Made by a program: the position numbers and the translations under genes. From positions 1-64,000 of the forward strand of contig NZ_BIMH01000007.1 of the NCBI RefSeq assembly GCF_004000985.1: a DNA stretch of 64,000 nucleotides, in the 5' to 3' direction. Each line of letters begins with the position of its first letter. The stretch's first letter is position 1. Source of the stretch: Paenibacillus validus NBRC 15382. GTDB taxonomy: Bacteria; Bacillota; Bacilli; Paenibacillales; NBRC-103111. Below are positions 38,346 to 47,530 of the stretch, piece after piece. Below the pieces are notes generated by a model. It worked only from the letters and a program-made list of their open reading frames with translations, made no database searches and had not been told where the DNA came from.

Positions 38346-39365
38346 TCATCCCACGGATATTTGTCTAAAAGCTATACTTTCTCTTTTCCACGTATACGTC
38401 ATATACAAGTTGTTTCCTTCGGCAATAATGGCGGGATAGGAATATTCCCCGGCCTCGTTCTCCAACACAAACTCGCTTCCCCACGTCAAACCGTTGTCCT
38501 CGGAAGCGCGCAGCACGAGGGGCGACCTCGGTCCCCAATTGTCGCCGACCGGGTTAAACGCGAGTACCAGCGTACCGTTATCCAGCTTCACCACATCGAT
38601 GCCGCTGTTGTTGTTCGGAAGCGATGTCGGGTATGCGCCGCACCAGGAACGGCCGCCATCGTCGGAATCACTTCTATAGATGAAGCCTTCCGTACTGCGC
38701 AGCAGCATATGAACCTTCCCGGGCTCCGATTCCCATAACGTAGGTTGAATGACGCCCCGGCCGATAAACGATTGCTTGGAAACCGGAATATCGCTGTCCG
38801 TCACTTCCTGAATGTTCCCGTAGTCCAGCTCTTCGATGCGAATGTCTCCGCTCTTGGTCCAGCTCTTCCCCTCGTCCTCGGACCGATCCGCGAACGACTG
38901 CCAAATGCCGTCTTCCGTCGAAGCGGGAGCAAGCCAAGTTCCGTCCTTCAGCACGATCAGCTTGTTGCGCACCGGCCCCCGGCCTCCGCGGTCTCCTGCA
39001 ACCAATTCGACCGGCGCCGACCAGCTTCGGCCTTCATCCCGGGACGTCTTGACCATGGTGTACCATTCCTTCAGCAAACGACCGACCTTATAGAAGAGAA
39101 CGAGTTCGCCGTCCGCTTTCCTGTGAAACACCGGATTCCAATGCGGTTCGTTCACCTCATCCGCGAGCTGGACCGGCTTCGTCCAAATTCCGCCTTCGCG
39201 CCGCGAACCCCAGATGGAGATATCGTCCGCCCCTTCCTCGCTTCCGGCGAACCAGGCGGCAAGAATGTCACCGTTCGGCAGCAGCGTCAGATGAGAGGCA
39301 TGACAGCTTGCAAACGGCTTATTTGTGTCAAAAATAAGCTCTTTGACAACGGGTGTAAATTCCAT
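38346..39365 (-). CDS. Sialidase-fold (BNR/Asp-box) protein, cytoplasmic
   Basis: The 339-residue six-bladed propeller has four Asp boxes (SRDEGRSW, SEDEGKSW, SDDGGRSW, SEDNGLTW). It has no signal peptide, so it works on an imported glycan. The sialidase triad is not clearly recognisable, and a glycoside lyase or hydrolase other than a true sialidase is possible. It lies 23 nt after the second permease and 49 nt before the aldolase gene. Confidence 0.8.
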   Translation of the reverse strand: MEFTPVVKELIFDTNKPFASCHASHLTLLPNGDILAAWFAGSEEGADDISIWGSRREGGIWTKPVQLADEVNEPHWNPVFHRKADGELVLFYKVGRLLKEWYTMVKTSRDEGRSWSAPVELVAGDRGGRGPVRNKLIVLKDGTWLAPASTEDGIWQSFADRSEDEGKSWTKSGDIRIEELDYGNIQEVTDSDIPVSKQSFIGRGVIQPTLWESEPGKVHMLLRSTEGFIYRSDSDDGGRSWCGAYPTSLPNNNSGIDVVKLDNGTLVLAFNPVGDNWGPRSPLVLRASEDNGLTWGSEFVLENEAGEYSYPAIIAEGNNLYMTYTWKRESIAFRQISVG

Positions 39366-39388
39366 GCTGATTTCCTCCTGTGAACAAT

Positions 39389-40228
39389 CTATCCCTTAAT
39401 CCCGGTATTGGCTATGCCCTCAACAAAATACCGCTGAAGGGAAAGAAAAACGATGATGGACGGAATAATCGCCATACAAGCCCCTGCCAGCGAAGTCCCA
39501 TACTGAAACTGCGCGGTCGAGTTGGCGCCGCCCATGAACTGTGCGATACCGACCGCTAGCGGCTTCAAGGAATTTTCGCGAATCGCTATCAACGGCCACA
39601 GGAAGTTGTTCCAGTTCGTAATGAACATGAGAATGGTGACGGTGGATACGGCAGGCTTCGCAAGCGGAAGCATGATTTTACCGAAAATCCCGAAATCCTG
39701 GCAGCCGTCAATCCGAGCCGCTTCCTCCAGCTCTTTAGGAATACTCTTGAAGAAGCTGGTAAGAATAAAGACACTCGTAACGTTGGCGCCCGCCACAAGA
39801 ACAATGGCATAATAGCTGTTCAGAAGGCCTAACTTGGATACCAAGAGAAATAACGGAACGATGTACGCTTGAATCGGAATTAAAAGCATCGATACGACGA
39901 GCGTGAAGATCACTTTCTTGCCCGTAAAATGCAAGCGGCCGAACGCATAGGCGGCGAGTGTCGTCAAGGCGAGAACAAACAAAGTCGAAGCGACAGTCAT
40001 CCCGACACTGTTCATCATCCAGCTAAGGTAGGGATAGTTTTTCAAAACCATCGTGTAGTTTTCCAGTGTAATGACTTCCGGCACCCATTTCGGCGGGTAG
40101 CTTACGATCTGGGCCTCCGGCTTGAGCGACGATAGGAATGACCAGAGCAAAGGGAACAAGAATATGATGCTCACGACAATCATGACAAGGTATACCGGTA
40201 ACTTTTTCGCATTCATGCTAACATTCAC
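39389..40228 (-). CDS. Sugar ABC transporter permease (MalG/CUT1 type)
   Basis: The 279-residue protein has six helices and the EAA loop EEAARIDGCQDFGIF. It forms the CUT1 channel with the upstream gene, which ends 2 nt before. ATG 40228 is only 3 nt from GGAG; the in-frame ATG at 40216 gives a better spacing and may be the true start. Confidence 0.9.
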   Translation of the reverse strand: MNVSMNAKKLPVYLVMIVVSIIFLFPLLWSFLSSLKPEAQIVSYPPKWVPEVITLENYTMVLKNYPYLSWMMNSVGMTVASTLFVLALTTLAAYAFGRLHFTGKKVIFTLVVSMLLIPIQAYIVPLFLLVSKLGLLNSYYAIVLVAGANVTSVFILTSFFKSIPKELEEAARIDGCQDFGIFGKIMLPLAKPAVSTVTILMFITNWNNFLWPLIAIRENSLKPLAVGIAQFMGGANSTAQFQYGTSLAGACMAIIPSIIVFLSLQRYFVEGIANTGIKG

Positions 40229-40230
40229 TC

Positions 40231-41088
40231 CTAGTCATCCAGCTTCAGCAATTTGGATTGGATTTGAACCATCACGATCAAGATAGCCAAGATGGCAACA
40301 CCGAGCGCCGATCCGTAACCCAAGTTGTAATTTTGGAAAGCGGTGCCGTACAAGTATTGAACAAGCGTCAGGGTCGCCGTGCCTGGTCCGCCGTTGGTCA
40401 TGACGAAAATTTGGTCAAACACTTGGATCGTGTTAATGAGCGTTAGCGTGATGATCATCGAGGTGATCGGCTTCAATAACGGGAACGTGATTTTCAGAAA
40501 CGTCTGGTACTTGTTCGCTCCGTCAATCTCCGACGCCTCATACAAGTCTTTGGAAATGTCCTGCAAACCGGCCAAATACAGAATCATGTTATAGCCCAGG
40601 AAAGACCACACGGTCACGATCGCTACAGAGAACAGCGCGTATTTTTCATTCGTCAGCCATTCAACCGGGTTCAGCCCGACCAGCTTCAAATAATAGTTCA
40701 AAATCCCGAAGTTGTTGTCATACAGCCAGTTCCAGATAATCCCGACGACAGCCGGAATCAAGACGTACGGAATGATCGAAATGGTCCGTACCGCATTGCG
40801 AAACCGCAATTTTTGGTTAAGCAGGATCGCCAGCAGCAAGCTGAATACAACGAGCGGCGGCAGTGTCATGAGCAGAAAAACCAATGTGTTTTTTAACGAT
40901 GTGTAAAAAATCGGATCGCGAAACAGCTTAATAAAGTTGTTCAAGCCTGCGAAGGATGCCGTGCCTACGATGTTCCACTTCATAAAGCCGACGAATAAGC
41001 CGGCCACACTCGGTCCGAAACGGAATACGAGAAAGACCAACAAGTAAGGCAAGAGAAACAGCGCCGCAACCTTTCCTTGTTTTTTCAT
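40231..41088 (-). CDS. Sugar ABC transporter permease (MalF/UgpA type)
   Basis: The 285-residue protein has six helices with EAA loop ASEIDGANKYQTFLK and the characteristic TNGGPGTATLT. No ATPase gene is in the operon, so it must share a general ATPase such as MsmX, as is common for CUT1 importers in Bacillales. Confidence 0.9.
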   Translation of the reverse strand: MKKQGKVAALFLLPYLLVFLVFRFGPSVAGLFVGFMKWNIVGTASFAGLNNFIKLFRDPIFYTSLKNTLVFLLMTLPPLVVFSLLLAILLNQKLRFRNAVRTISIIPYVLIPAVVGIIWNWLYDNNFGILNYYLKLVGLNPVEWLTNEKYALFSVAIVTVWSFLGYNMILYLAGLQDISKDLYEASEIDGANKYQTFLKITFPLLKPITSMIITLTLINTIQVFDQIFVMTNGGPGTATLTLVQYLYGTAFQNYNLGYGSALGVAILAILIVMVQIQSKLLKLDD

Positions 41089-41137
41089 AGATTCTACAAC
41101 CCTTCCGCTAAAATAACATGTAGTTGATAAGTGAATC

Positions 41138-41185
41138 GGATACGGCCGAACGGACGATCGATCGAACGTTCATTCGGCCGTATCC
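41138..41185 (-). other. Intercistronic hairpin between binding protein and permeases
   Basis: GGATACGGCCGAA (41138-41150) and TTCGGCCGTATCC (41173-41185) are perfect 13-bp inverted repeats. No T-run follows. Such structures after binding-protein genes usually stabilise the upstream message and lower expression of the permeases. Confidence 0.75.
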
Positions 41186-41200
41186 TTGGTGGGATCGGGA

Positions 41201-42529
41201 TTATTCCGCGAGCAAGGCGTCCATATCTTTCTGCAGCTTCTTCACGATTTCAAGCGGATCCTTGTTGTTCAACACAGCATCCTGCGCAGCCGTCAAGATC
41301 GGGCTTGGCGCCGTGCTGGAGAACAACTGAGCGGCTTTCGGATGCGCCGGCAAGAGAACCGCGTTGTTCAGGCTGTTCACAAATGCATCGCGGCCCGGCA
41401 TTTTCTTGGCGACTTCCATACCTGCGTTGCTGGAAGGAAGCTGTCCGGATTTGGCCCAATCGCCCGAGTTTTTGTCCAGCCATTTCACGAATTCAACGGC
41501 AGCGGCTTTCTCTTCCGCGCTTGCCTTCGAGTTCACCGGGAAGGTCAGAACTTCTGCTGCGCCCCATGCGGCCTGCTTATCGAACACTTTCGGGTATGGC
41601 GCGCTGCCCCACTGGATGCCGGAAGCTTCCAGCTTCGGCATTTGCCACGGGCCGTCCACGATCATTGCCACTTTGCCGGACGTAAAGTCATCGACAGGAG
41701 ATTTTTGGCCTTTAGGCACCACTTTGTATTTAAAGATCAGATCCTCCAGGAAGCCTAAAGCTTTAGCCGCTTTTTGCTCGTCGAGCACCAGCTTCTTCAT
41801 ATCTTCCTTGAACGGATTGTCTCCTTGTTGGTTGAGCAAAGCGTAGAACTGATAGAACGCGTGATGGTTCATGCTGAACCCTAAGCCGTACTGTGTAATG
41901 TTGTTCTCGTCAAAGCCCGCTTCGTTCGGATGCTTGCCGTTCTTGTCTACCGTCAGCTTCTGGGCGGCGGCGATAAGTTCTTCTCCCGTTGTCGGTGGAG
42001 CGCTTACACCGGCTTTAGCGAACAGATCTTTGTTATAGAAAACACCGTGCATATGCACATCAAGCGGCACCGCATATTGCGTTCCTTTATACAGCGTACC
42101 GCCCCAGGCAAATTCGGAGTAATCCGCTTTATTCATCTTGACCGACTCAACGGTTTTCGCATCCAATACGCCCATCTCGGCAAATTGTCCGATTTCGAAC
42201 GGATGCATAGCCAGAACCTCCGGCGGTTCTCCGCCCTTCATTTCGGTCAAAAATTTCGTAAACAACGGCGTCCACTGCATCGAGCTGAATTCAACATGAA
42301 TTTTGCTCTGCTCGGCATTGAACTTTTCAACCAAGCCTTTCATCGTTTCCAGGTCGGGACCCGTCCAGCCGCCCCAATAATCGATCTTGACCGGTCCGCT
42401 CTGCGAAGCCGTTCCGCCGCTCGCGGCCGGCTGTCCGGCGCCAGGCTGGTCGCTATTGTTCGAACAACCTGCAAATACTGTAAATAACGCGGTTGATGCA
42501 AGAATCGCCGACACCCTTTTGAATTTCAT
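41201..42529 (-). CDS. Family 1 extracellular sugar-binding lipoprotein
   Basis: The 442-residue protein has a lipoprotein signal ending FAGC (C22), a Gly/Ala/Gln-rich linker and the family 1 fold (VKIDYWGGWTGPD start, KVAMIVDGPWQMP, FPVNSKASAEEKAAAVEFVK). It captures the oligosaccharide for the permeases downstream. It starts 58 nt after the LacI gene and is probably on the same transcript. Confidence 0.92.
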   Translation of the reverse strand: MKFKRVSAILASTALFTVFAGCSNNSDQPGAGQPAASGGTASQSGPVKIDYWGGWTGPDLETMKGLVEKFNAEQSKIHVEFSSMQWTPLFTKFLTEMKGGEPPEVLAMHPFEIGQFAEMGVLDAKTVESVKMNKADYSEFAWGGTLYKGTQYAVPLDVHMHGVFYNKDLFAKAGVSAPPTTGEELIAAAQKLTVDKNGKHPNEAGFDENNITQYGLGFSMNHHAFYQFYALLNQQGDNPFKEDMKKLVLDEQKAAKALGFLEDLIFKYKVVPKGQKSPVDDFTSGKVAMIVDGPWQMPKLEASGIQWGSAPYPKVFDKQAAWGAAEVLTFPVNSKASAEEKAAAVEFVKWLDKNSGDWAKSGQLPSSNAGMEVAKKMPGRDAFVNSLNNAVLLPAHPKAAQLFSSTAPSPILTAAQDAVLNNKDPLEIVKKLQKDMDALLAE

Positions 42530-42587
42530 TCGTGAAACCCTCCCGTAGTTGTTGGTTATATCTTAAAGCGTTCCAGCGTCGATCCTG

Positions 42588-43652
42588 CTATGTGACGTCC
42601 GAATCCGCATTTAAGCTGCTTGTTCTTCCTTGAAAATCGCCGCAGGACCGGCGAATGACCAGATGCGTCTCAAACACTTTACTGACGGATTGCTGATACC
42701 GATGCTGCATCATCCCGGCCAGCAAATGGAAGCAGGCGTCCGCCATTTGTTCAACGGGCAGATGAACCGTCGTCAGCGTCGGCACTGTGTATTGCGTAAT
42801 TTCATCATCGTCATGACCCACGATTTCCACATCTTGCGGAACCGCTTTCCCCGCTTCGTTTAATGCCATCAACGCGCCGACCGCCATTTGGTCGCTCGCG
42901 GAGAACAACGCCGTAGGAAGAGCGCTCCCATGAGCGAGCAGACGCTGCACGGCTTGATAACCGCCTCTTTCGGAAAAATCTTCAAACACCAGATGCTGCT
43001 CCTGAATTTCCATGCCCAGCTCGCGTCCTTTATTCAGAAACCCTTCCATACGCAGCCGGATCGCGCTGGAAGAAACGTCCGGTACAATCACTCCCACCTG
43101 ACGATGGCCGCGGCTCGCAAACAACTCCGCCACTTTCTCGCCGGTCAAATAACTGTCGACATTGACATACGAGTATTTGTTGGAACTGCGTTGGTACAAT
43201 ACAATCGGCACCATCGGGGTTACTTCTTCCAAGTACGCTTCATCCTGCTCTGTCGGGTTCGCAATGATCGCCCCGTTAAATCGCGTGCCCGTTAGCAGAC
43301 TGTGAACTTCATTCAGCTTGGTGCCAACGTAAGGCTGAATCAATATCTCGTATTCTTGCTCATCCGCTATGGCATTGATGGATTGTTGAAGCCCTTTCAA
43401 AAACCGGTTGATGAGCGCAGCTCGGGTATCGATCGACCAAAATAACGCAATGATCGGAAGAACGGTTTCTCCGCCGCTTCGCAAGCGTCTGGCCGAGATG
43501 TTCGGTTGATAGTTTAACCGCCTGGCCGCCTCCATAATCTTCTCCTGCGTAGCGGCCGATATCCGATAATGATCGCCCTTGCCGTTCAGTACCATGGATG
43601 CCGTTCCTTGAGATACGTTTGCTAATTGAGCGATCTCCTTAATACTGGCCAT
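42588..43652 (-). CDS. LacI family regulator, first of a near-duplicate pair
   Basis: The 354-residue protein has a HTH at residues 1-50 (MASIKEIAQLANVSQGTASM) and a periplasmic-binding-like effector domain. It lies directly upstream of the importer operon. ATG 43652 follows GCAAGGAGG. Four operator-like sites lie in its promoter. It is closely related along its full length to the gene at 43899. The effector is probably the imported sugar or its ketose. Confidence 0.9.
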   Translation of the reverse strand: MASIKEIAQLANVSQGTASMVLNGKGDHYRISAATQEKIMEAARRLNYQPNISARRLRSGGETVLPIIALFWSIDTRAALINRFLKGLQQSINAIADEQEYEILIQPYVGTKLNEVHSLLTGTRFNGAIIANPTEQDEAYLEEVTPMVPIVLYQRSSNKYSYVNVDSYLTGEKVAELFASRGHRQVGVIVPDVSSSAIRLRMEGFLNKGRELGMEIQEQHLVFEDFSERGGYQAVQRLLAHGSALPTALFSASDQMAVGALMALNEAGKAVPQDVEIVGHDDDEITQYTVPTLTTVHLPVEQMADACFHLLAGMMQHRYQQSVSKVFETHLVIRRSCGDFQGRTSSLNADSDVT

Positions 43653-43689
43653 GCTTCACCTCCTTGCAAGCAATGCGGTCTGACGCTTC

Positions 43690-43787
43690 TTGCTAATACG
43701 TTTTGCTAAATCGTATTGCTAATACGTTTTTATTATATTTTACAAACGTTTTCACGTCAATCCTTTTTGTAAAAACGTTTTAGCAAG
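43690..43787. promoter_or_regulatory. Cluster of LacI-type operator-like repeats
   Basis: TTGCTAATACGTTTT occurs exactly twice (43690-43704 and 43716-43730). AAACGTTTT lies at 43744-43752 and AAAACGTTTTAGCAAG, nearly the inverse complement of the first repeat, at 43772-43787. Their arrangement upstream of the operon suggests cooperative binding by one or both LacI proteins. Confidence 0.65.
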
Positions 43788-43823
43788 AAAAAAAGCACCT
43801 GATCGGAGCCCCTTTCGGCGGTT

Positions 43824-43875
43824 AAAAAAAGGACCGGGCGCTTCAACCGATTCCCATCGGTTGAGCGCCCGGCCC
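43824..43875 (-). terminator. Terminator after the second LacI gene
   Basis: An 18-base arm starting CCGGGCGCTTCAACC pairs with GGTTGAGCGCCCGG, with one base bulged. The minus strand continues TCCTTTTTTT. It separates the two LacI genes into different transcripts. Confidence 0.9.
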
Positions 43876-43898
43876 GTCTTCCTTCGCTTTCGCTTGAT

Positions 43899-44915
43899 TC
43901 AATTGGCCCCGCACGACTGGCGAACGACGATATGCGCATCGAAGATTTTTGATGACGGCCCCGTCGTTTTGTGATGCATTAAATCCGTCAGCATACGGAC
44001 GCACTCGCCGGCCATTTCTTCTACAGGCAAGTGTACGGTTGACAGGGATGGGATCGTAAACCGGGTCACTTCATCGTCGTCATAGCCGATCATTTCGATG
44101 TCCTGCGGGACGCGCTTTCCATAGGTGTGCAGCGCCGACAATGCACCGACCGCCATTTGATCGCTGATGACAAACAATGCGGACGGCAGCTGCCCGTCGG
44201 TCTCAACCATCCGCTGAATCGCCTCATACCCTCCGCGTTCCGAGAAATCGGAGAATAGGATATGCTCCGGCTCCACATGCAGACCGAGCTCTGCGGCTTT
44301 CGCCAAGAAGCCTTCCTTGCGAAGCCGTATCGCCTTGGACGAAACGTTCGGCACGAGCGCCCCTACTTTACGGTGTCCCCGCGCGGCAAACATGGCGGCA
44401 ACGTCTTTCCCCGTTCCGTAGCTGTCAACGTACACCGAAGCATATTTTGCCGAACTTCTCTGATACAGCACGATAGGCACATTCAATTGAGCCTGCTCCA
44501 AAAATTCCTCGTCTTCTTCCGTAGGAATAGCGATAATTGCACCGTTAAACCTTGTGCCCGTAATCAAGCTTCGCATTTCTTTCAATTTGGTGCCGACATA
44601 AGGCTGAATGAGCAGCTCGTACTCACTTTCTATGGAAGCAAGCTCCTTCTGCAGCCCGTGCAAAAACCGGCTGATTAACACGGTTCGGGTATCCAGCGCC
44701 CAGAAGAGAGCGATGATCGGCAGTACCGTTTCGCCTCCGCTTCGAAGACGTCTGGCCGAAATATTGGGCCGATAGTTGAGCTGCCTGGCAACCTCATATA
44801 TTTTTTGCTGCGTGAGGGCGGAAATGCGGTATTGATCTCCTTTGCCGTTTAGCACAATAGAGGCGGTTCCCTGGGAAACGTTAGCCAATTGGGCGATTTC
44901 TTTAATGCTTGCCAT
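43899..44915 (-). CDS. LacI family regulator, second of the pair
   Basis: The 338-residue paralog of the downstream gene has a HTH differing at only a few positions (MASIKEIAQLANVSQGTASI) and the shared segment PNISARRLRSGGETVLPIIA. Effector-domain residues diverge more, so it may sense another ligand while binding similar operators. ATG 44915 is chosen because it aligns with the paralog and has GGGGTG upstream; a 25-residue longer frame lacks a box. Confidence 0.9.
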   Translation of the reverse strand: MASIKEIAQLANVSQGTASIVLNGKGDQYRISALTQQKIYEVARQLNYRPNISARRLRSGGETVLPIIALFWALDTRTVLISRFLHGLQKELASIESEYELLIQPYVGTKLKEMRSLITGTRFNGAIIAIPTEEDEEFLEQAQLNVPIVLYQRSSAKYASVYVDSYGTGKDVAAMFAARGHRKVGALVPNVSSKAIRLRKEGFLAKAAELGLHVEPEHILFSDFSERGGYEAIQRMVETDGQLPSALFVISDQMAVGALSALHTYGKRVPQDIEMIGYDDDEVTRFTIPSLSTVHLPVEEMAGECVRMLTDLMHHKTTGPSSKIFDAHIVVRQSCGAN

Positions 44916-45144
44916 AAAAATTGCACCCCGATATATTGATAAAAATGGACGTCGCATCGTCATGCTTACAAGTATTGTATAAGGTTTCAAATCAACTGTG
45001 CGAATCCGTTAATTTATCTTACTTGGCAAATCCTGCTATGTCAACGGATGACAAGCCGGGGACACTTGGACACTTGCTTGCCTCGACCGGACTCGCTCCC
45101 GTTAGTTGTGCCCCTACTGGCTGGGCGCGAGGCGCGCGAACGAA

Positions 45145-45174
45145 GAAAAACCTGGCGGAAGATCACCGCCAGGT
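45145..45174 (-). terminator. Terminator before the LacI promoter
   Basis: ACCTGGCGG and CCGCCAGGT form a 9-bp stem followed on the minus strand by TTTTTC. It ends the cysteine-rich gene upstream. Confidence 0.85.
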
Positions 45175-45176
45175 CC

Positions 45177-46121
45177 TTATGGGCTAATCCTCTGCGATTG
45201 AGCGCGGGAAGGAGACTGTATTTGACGAACTTTCGATCTGATCAGGTCATGCTTCTTGATACCTTGCAAAGGAATGCGTATAAAGTGCGGCATCCAGCAA
45301 TCGGAACCTTCTTTTCCGATAGGATGTCCGTTTTTACAAAAAATATTAAAAACCGATGCATCAGGACCGCAGCATCCGCCCGCTGTCTTTCGGATTGTCG
45401 TCGTATCCAGACTTTCGATATGGACGATAAGTTCAGCATCCGTTATTTCATTCGCACCCTGGTAGGGAAGAAGATCGGCCCTAATGATTTCATGCCCATA
45501 AACATAGGAAAACCGCGGTACATAACTTTCTTTTTCTTTTAAAGAAATTTCTCTCAAATCCCCCAGGTGCCTTAGCGTCCTTGTAACCTGCGTACCGCAA
45601 GCTTTACAAGCCAGAGAACTTCTGTACACATCAACCGTTCTCCAGCTTTGATCAAAGCTTATATGATCCTGCCTGTACAGATCCATCAAATCGGATATGA
45701 CTTGTTCAGCCAAACCTTTTACTTTCATCATATAAGGAACTAATTCCCTTTGTTGATAATATCCGGTTTCATGACGCTTAGGCAGCGGCTTGATGACCGC
45801 ATGTAATTCAGGGGTTTCCCGCAAATGAATGAGATGATCGACTCTGTTGGCTTCAACCCATTGCTGTATATAAAGCAACTCCGCTTTCACTTCATCATCC
45901 ATGCTTTTCAGATACGCTTTGAAATCAACAGCGTTATTATCAAATACACAAGATCTGGCGATTTCAATACAGGTATGCATGACCTCCATCATAGCTGCAA
46001 ACTCGCTCACGCATACATGGAAACGATCAGGCGTCAATGCGTTAGCCGCATTTGCCGCTTGACTATAATGAAATTCCAAACATTTTCTTTTAAATTCCAA
46101 TGTCTTTATCCGATTTTGCAT
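45177..46121 (-). CDS. Unrecognised cysteine-rich soluble protein
   Basis: I do not recognise a named family for this 314-residue protein. Residues about 1-160 are helical. The C-terminal half carries ACKACGTQV, GGCCGPDASVFNIFCKNGHP and KEGSDCWMPHFIRIP, with seven cysteines and histidines placed like a zinc site. The GCCGPD...C-NGH-IG-E-SDCW-PH block looks like a conserved family signature. No signal peptide or membrane segment. ATG behind GGAGAAGG. It follows the MFS gene by 73 nt and may be co-transcribed with it. Confidence 0.55.
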   Translation of the reverse strand: MQNRIKTLEFKRKCLEFHYSQAANAANALTPDRFHVCVSEFAAMMEVMHTCIEIARSCVFDNNAVDFKAYLKSMDDEVKAELLYIQQWVEANRVDHLIHLRETPELHAVIKPLPKRHETGYYQQRELVPYMMKVKGLAEQVISDLMDLYRQDHISFDQSWRTVDVYRSSLACKACGTQVTRTLRHLGDLREISLKEKESYVPRFSYVYGHEIIRADLLPYQGANEITDAELIVHIESLDTTTIRKTAGGCCGPDASVFNIFCKNGHPIGKEGSDCWMPHFIRIPLQGIKKHDLIRSKVRQIQSPSRAQSQRISP

Positions 46122-46194
46122 CCTGTAATCCTTCTCCGTTTATACGATTATCGTCACCCTTCCAAATTCAGACGAGATCGCGGGCCTATTTGTT

Positions 46195-47436
46195 TCACTG
46201 CCTGCCCTTGCGCTCATCGGCGACTTGATCCGGGTTCGTCCCTTTTGTTTCCTTTCCGAAGAATAACACGGCAAGCGCTCCGATAATAATGGCAACGAAA
46301 AATATTATAAATATCGAACTAAGCGCAACGTTTTGTGCTATCAGTATGCCTACAAGGTAGGGACCCATTACACCGCCGATCCGTCCGAAGGCAGCCGCAA
46401 GCCCGACACCCGTGGAGCGGACTGCCGTCGGGTACAACTCCGGTGTGTAGGCATACATGGCTCCCCAGGCCCCAAGGTTAAAGAAGGAGAGGGAAGCCCC
46501 GGCCGCGATCAGCATCGCTTCCGTACCGGCGTTACCGAACCATACAGCGCTGGCAGCCGTAAGCAGCAGGTAGGTGACGAGCACGAACTTTCGGCCGAGC
46601 TTTTCAATCAAGTAAGCGGCGGTAAAATATCCGGGCAGCTGTGCAAGCGTCATGATGAAGACGTACTGAAAGCTTTTCACGAGACTAAAGCCCTTCATCA
46701 CCATAACGGACGGAAGCCACAGAAACATGCCGTAATAGGAGAATACGACCATCAACCACAAGATCCAGAGCGTGATCGTGGATCTGCGGTGCGACGATGA
46801 CCATACGGAAGCCAGCCGCTCCCCAAACGACAGCTTTCGGTCTTGCTGCGCGGTATAACGAGGCGAATCCTGTATCGCCCGTCTTAGGTACAAAGCGTAT
46901 AATGCCGGTAAAGCGCCGATGATAAAGGCAGTCTTCCAGCCATAATGAGGAATGATGAAATAGGCGATCAGTGCGGAGACGATCCATCCGCCGGCCCAGA
47001 AGCTCTCGAGCAGCACAACGGCACGCCCCCTCTCATGGGCAGGCACCGACTCGGAGACAAGCGTTGAAGCGACCGGAAGCTCCCCGCCTAATCCGAAGCC
47101 TGCGATGAAGCGAAGCGCGCACAATACGGCAAAGCTGGTCGCCAGGGCGGACAGCCCGCTTGCGGCAGAGAAAATGAGAAGCGTCCAGAGCAACACGGCC
47201 CGGCGTCCGTACCGATCCGCAAACGAGCCCGCCACTGCCGCTCCGACGGCCATTCCGATTGAATTAACCGCTGTCAGAAATCCAACCTGCTGCGCGTTTA
47301 AATGCCAATCGACAGCTAGCGCAGCAACGATAAATGAGATCATCCCGACTTCCATCGCATCGAATAACCAGCTAAGTCCAGCGCTGAACAGCAGCTTCCG
47401 TTGTTTCGGTTCACGCAGCAAACCCGCTTTATTCAT
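46195..47436 (-). CDS. niaP: MFS transporter, NiaP-like
   Basis: The 413-residue protein has 12 helices and is close to B. subtilis NiaP (YceI), the niacin permease. Shared blocks include GLSWLFDAMEVGMISFI, GLGGELPVASTLVSE, VVLLESFWAGGWI, VFSYYGMFLWLPSVM and FFNLGAWGAMYAYTPELYPTA. Related transporters carry aromatic acids or sugars, so niacin is likely but not certain. It lies 94 nt after the PIG-L gene on the same strand and may be the last gene of that operon or independent. Confidence 0.72.
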   Translation of the reverse strand: MNKAGLLREPKQRKLLFSAGLSWLFDAMEVGMISFIVAALAVDWHLNAQQVGFLTAVNSIGMAVGAAVAGSFADRYGRRAVLLWTLLIFSAASGLSALATSFAVLCALRFIAGFGLGGELPVASTLVSESVPAHERGRAVVLLESFWAGGWIVSALIAYFIIPHYGWKTAFIIGALPALYALYLRRAIQDSPRYTAQQDRKLSFGERLASVWSSSHRRSTITLWILWLMVVFSYYGMFLWLPSVMVMKGFSLVKSFQYVFIMTLAQLPGYFTAAYLIEKLGRKFVLVTYLLLTAASAVWFGNAGTEAMLIAAGASLSFFNLGAWGAMYAYTPELYPTAVRSTGVGLAAAFGRIGGVMGPYLVGILIAQNVALSSIFIIFFVAIIIGALAVLFFGKETKGTNPDQVADERKGRQ

Positions 47437-47530
47437 GTTCAGGCCCCTTTTCCCCGTCTTTTAGTGCATTTAGTATCTCATTTTTGACAAGAATACGCAT
47501 CCCTAAACGGAAATACCCGCATGGAATGTT

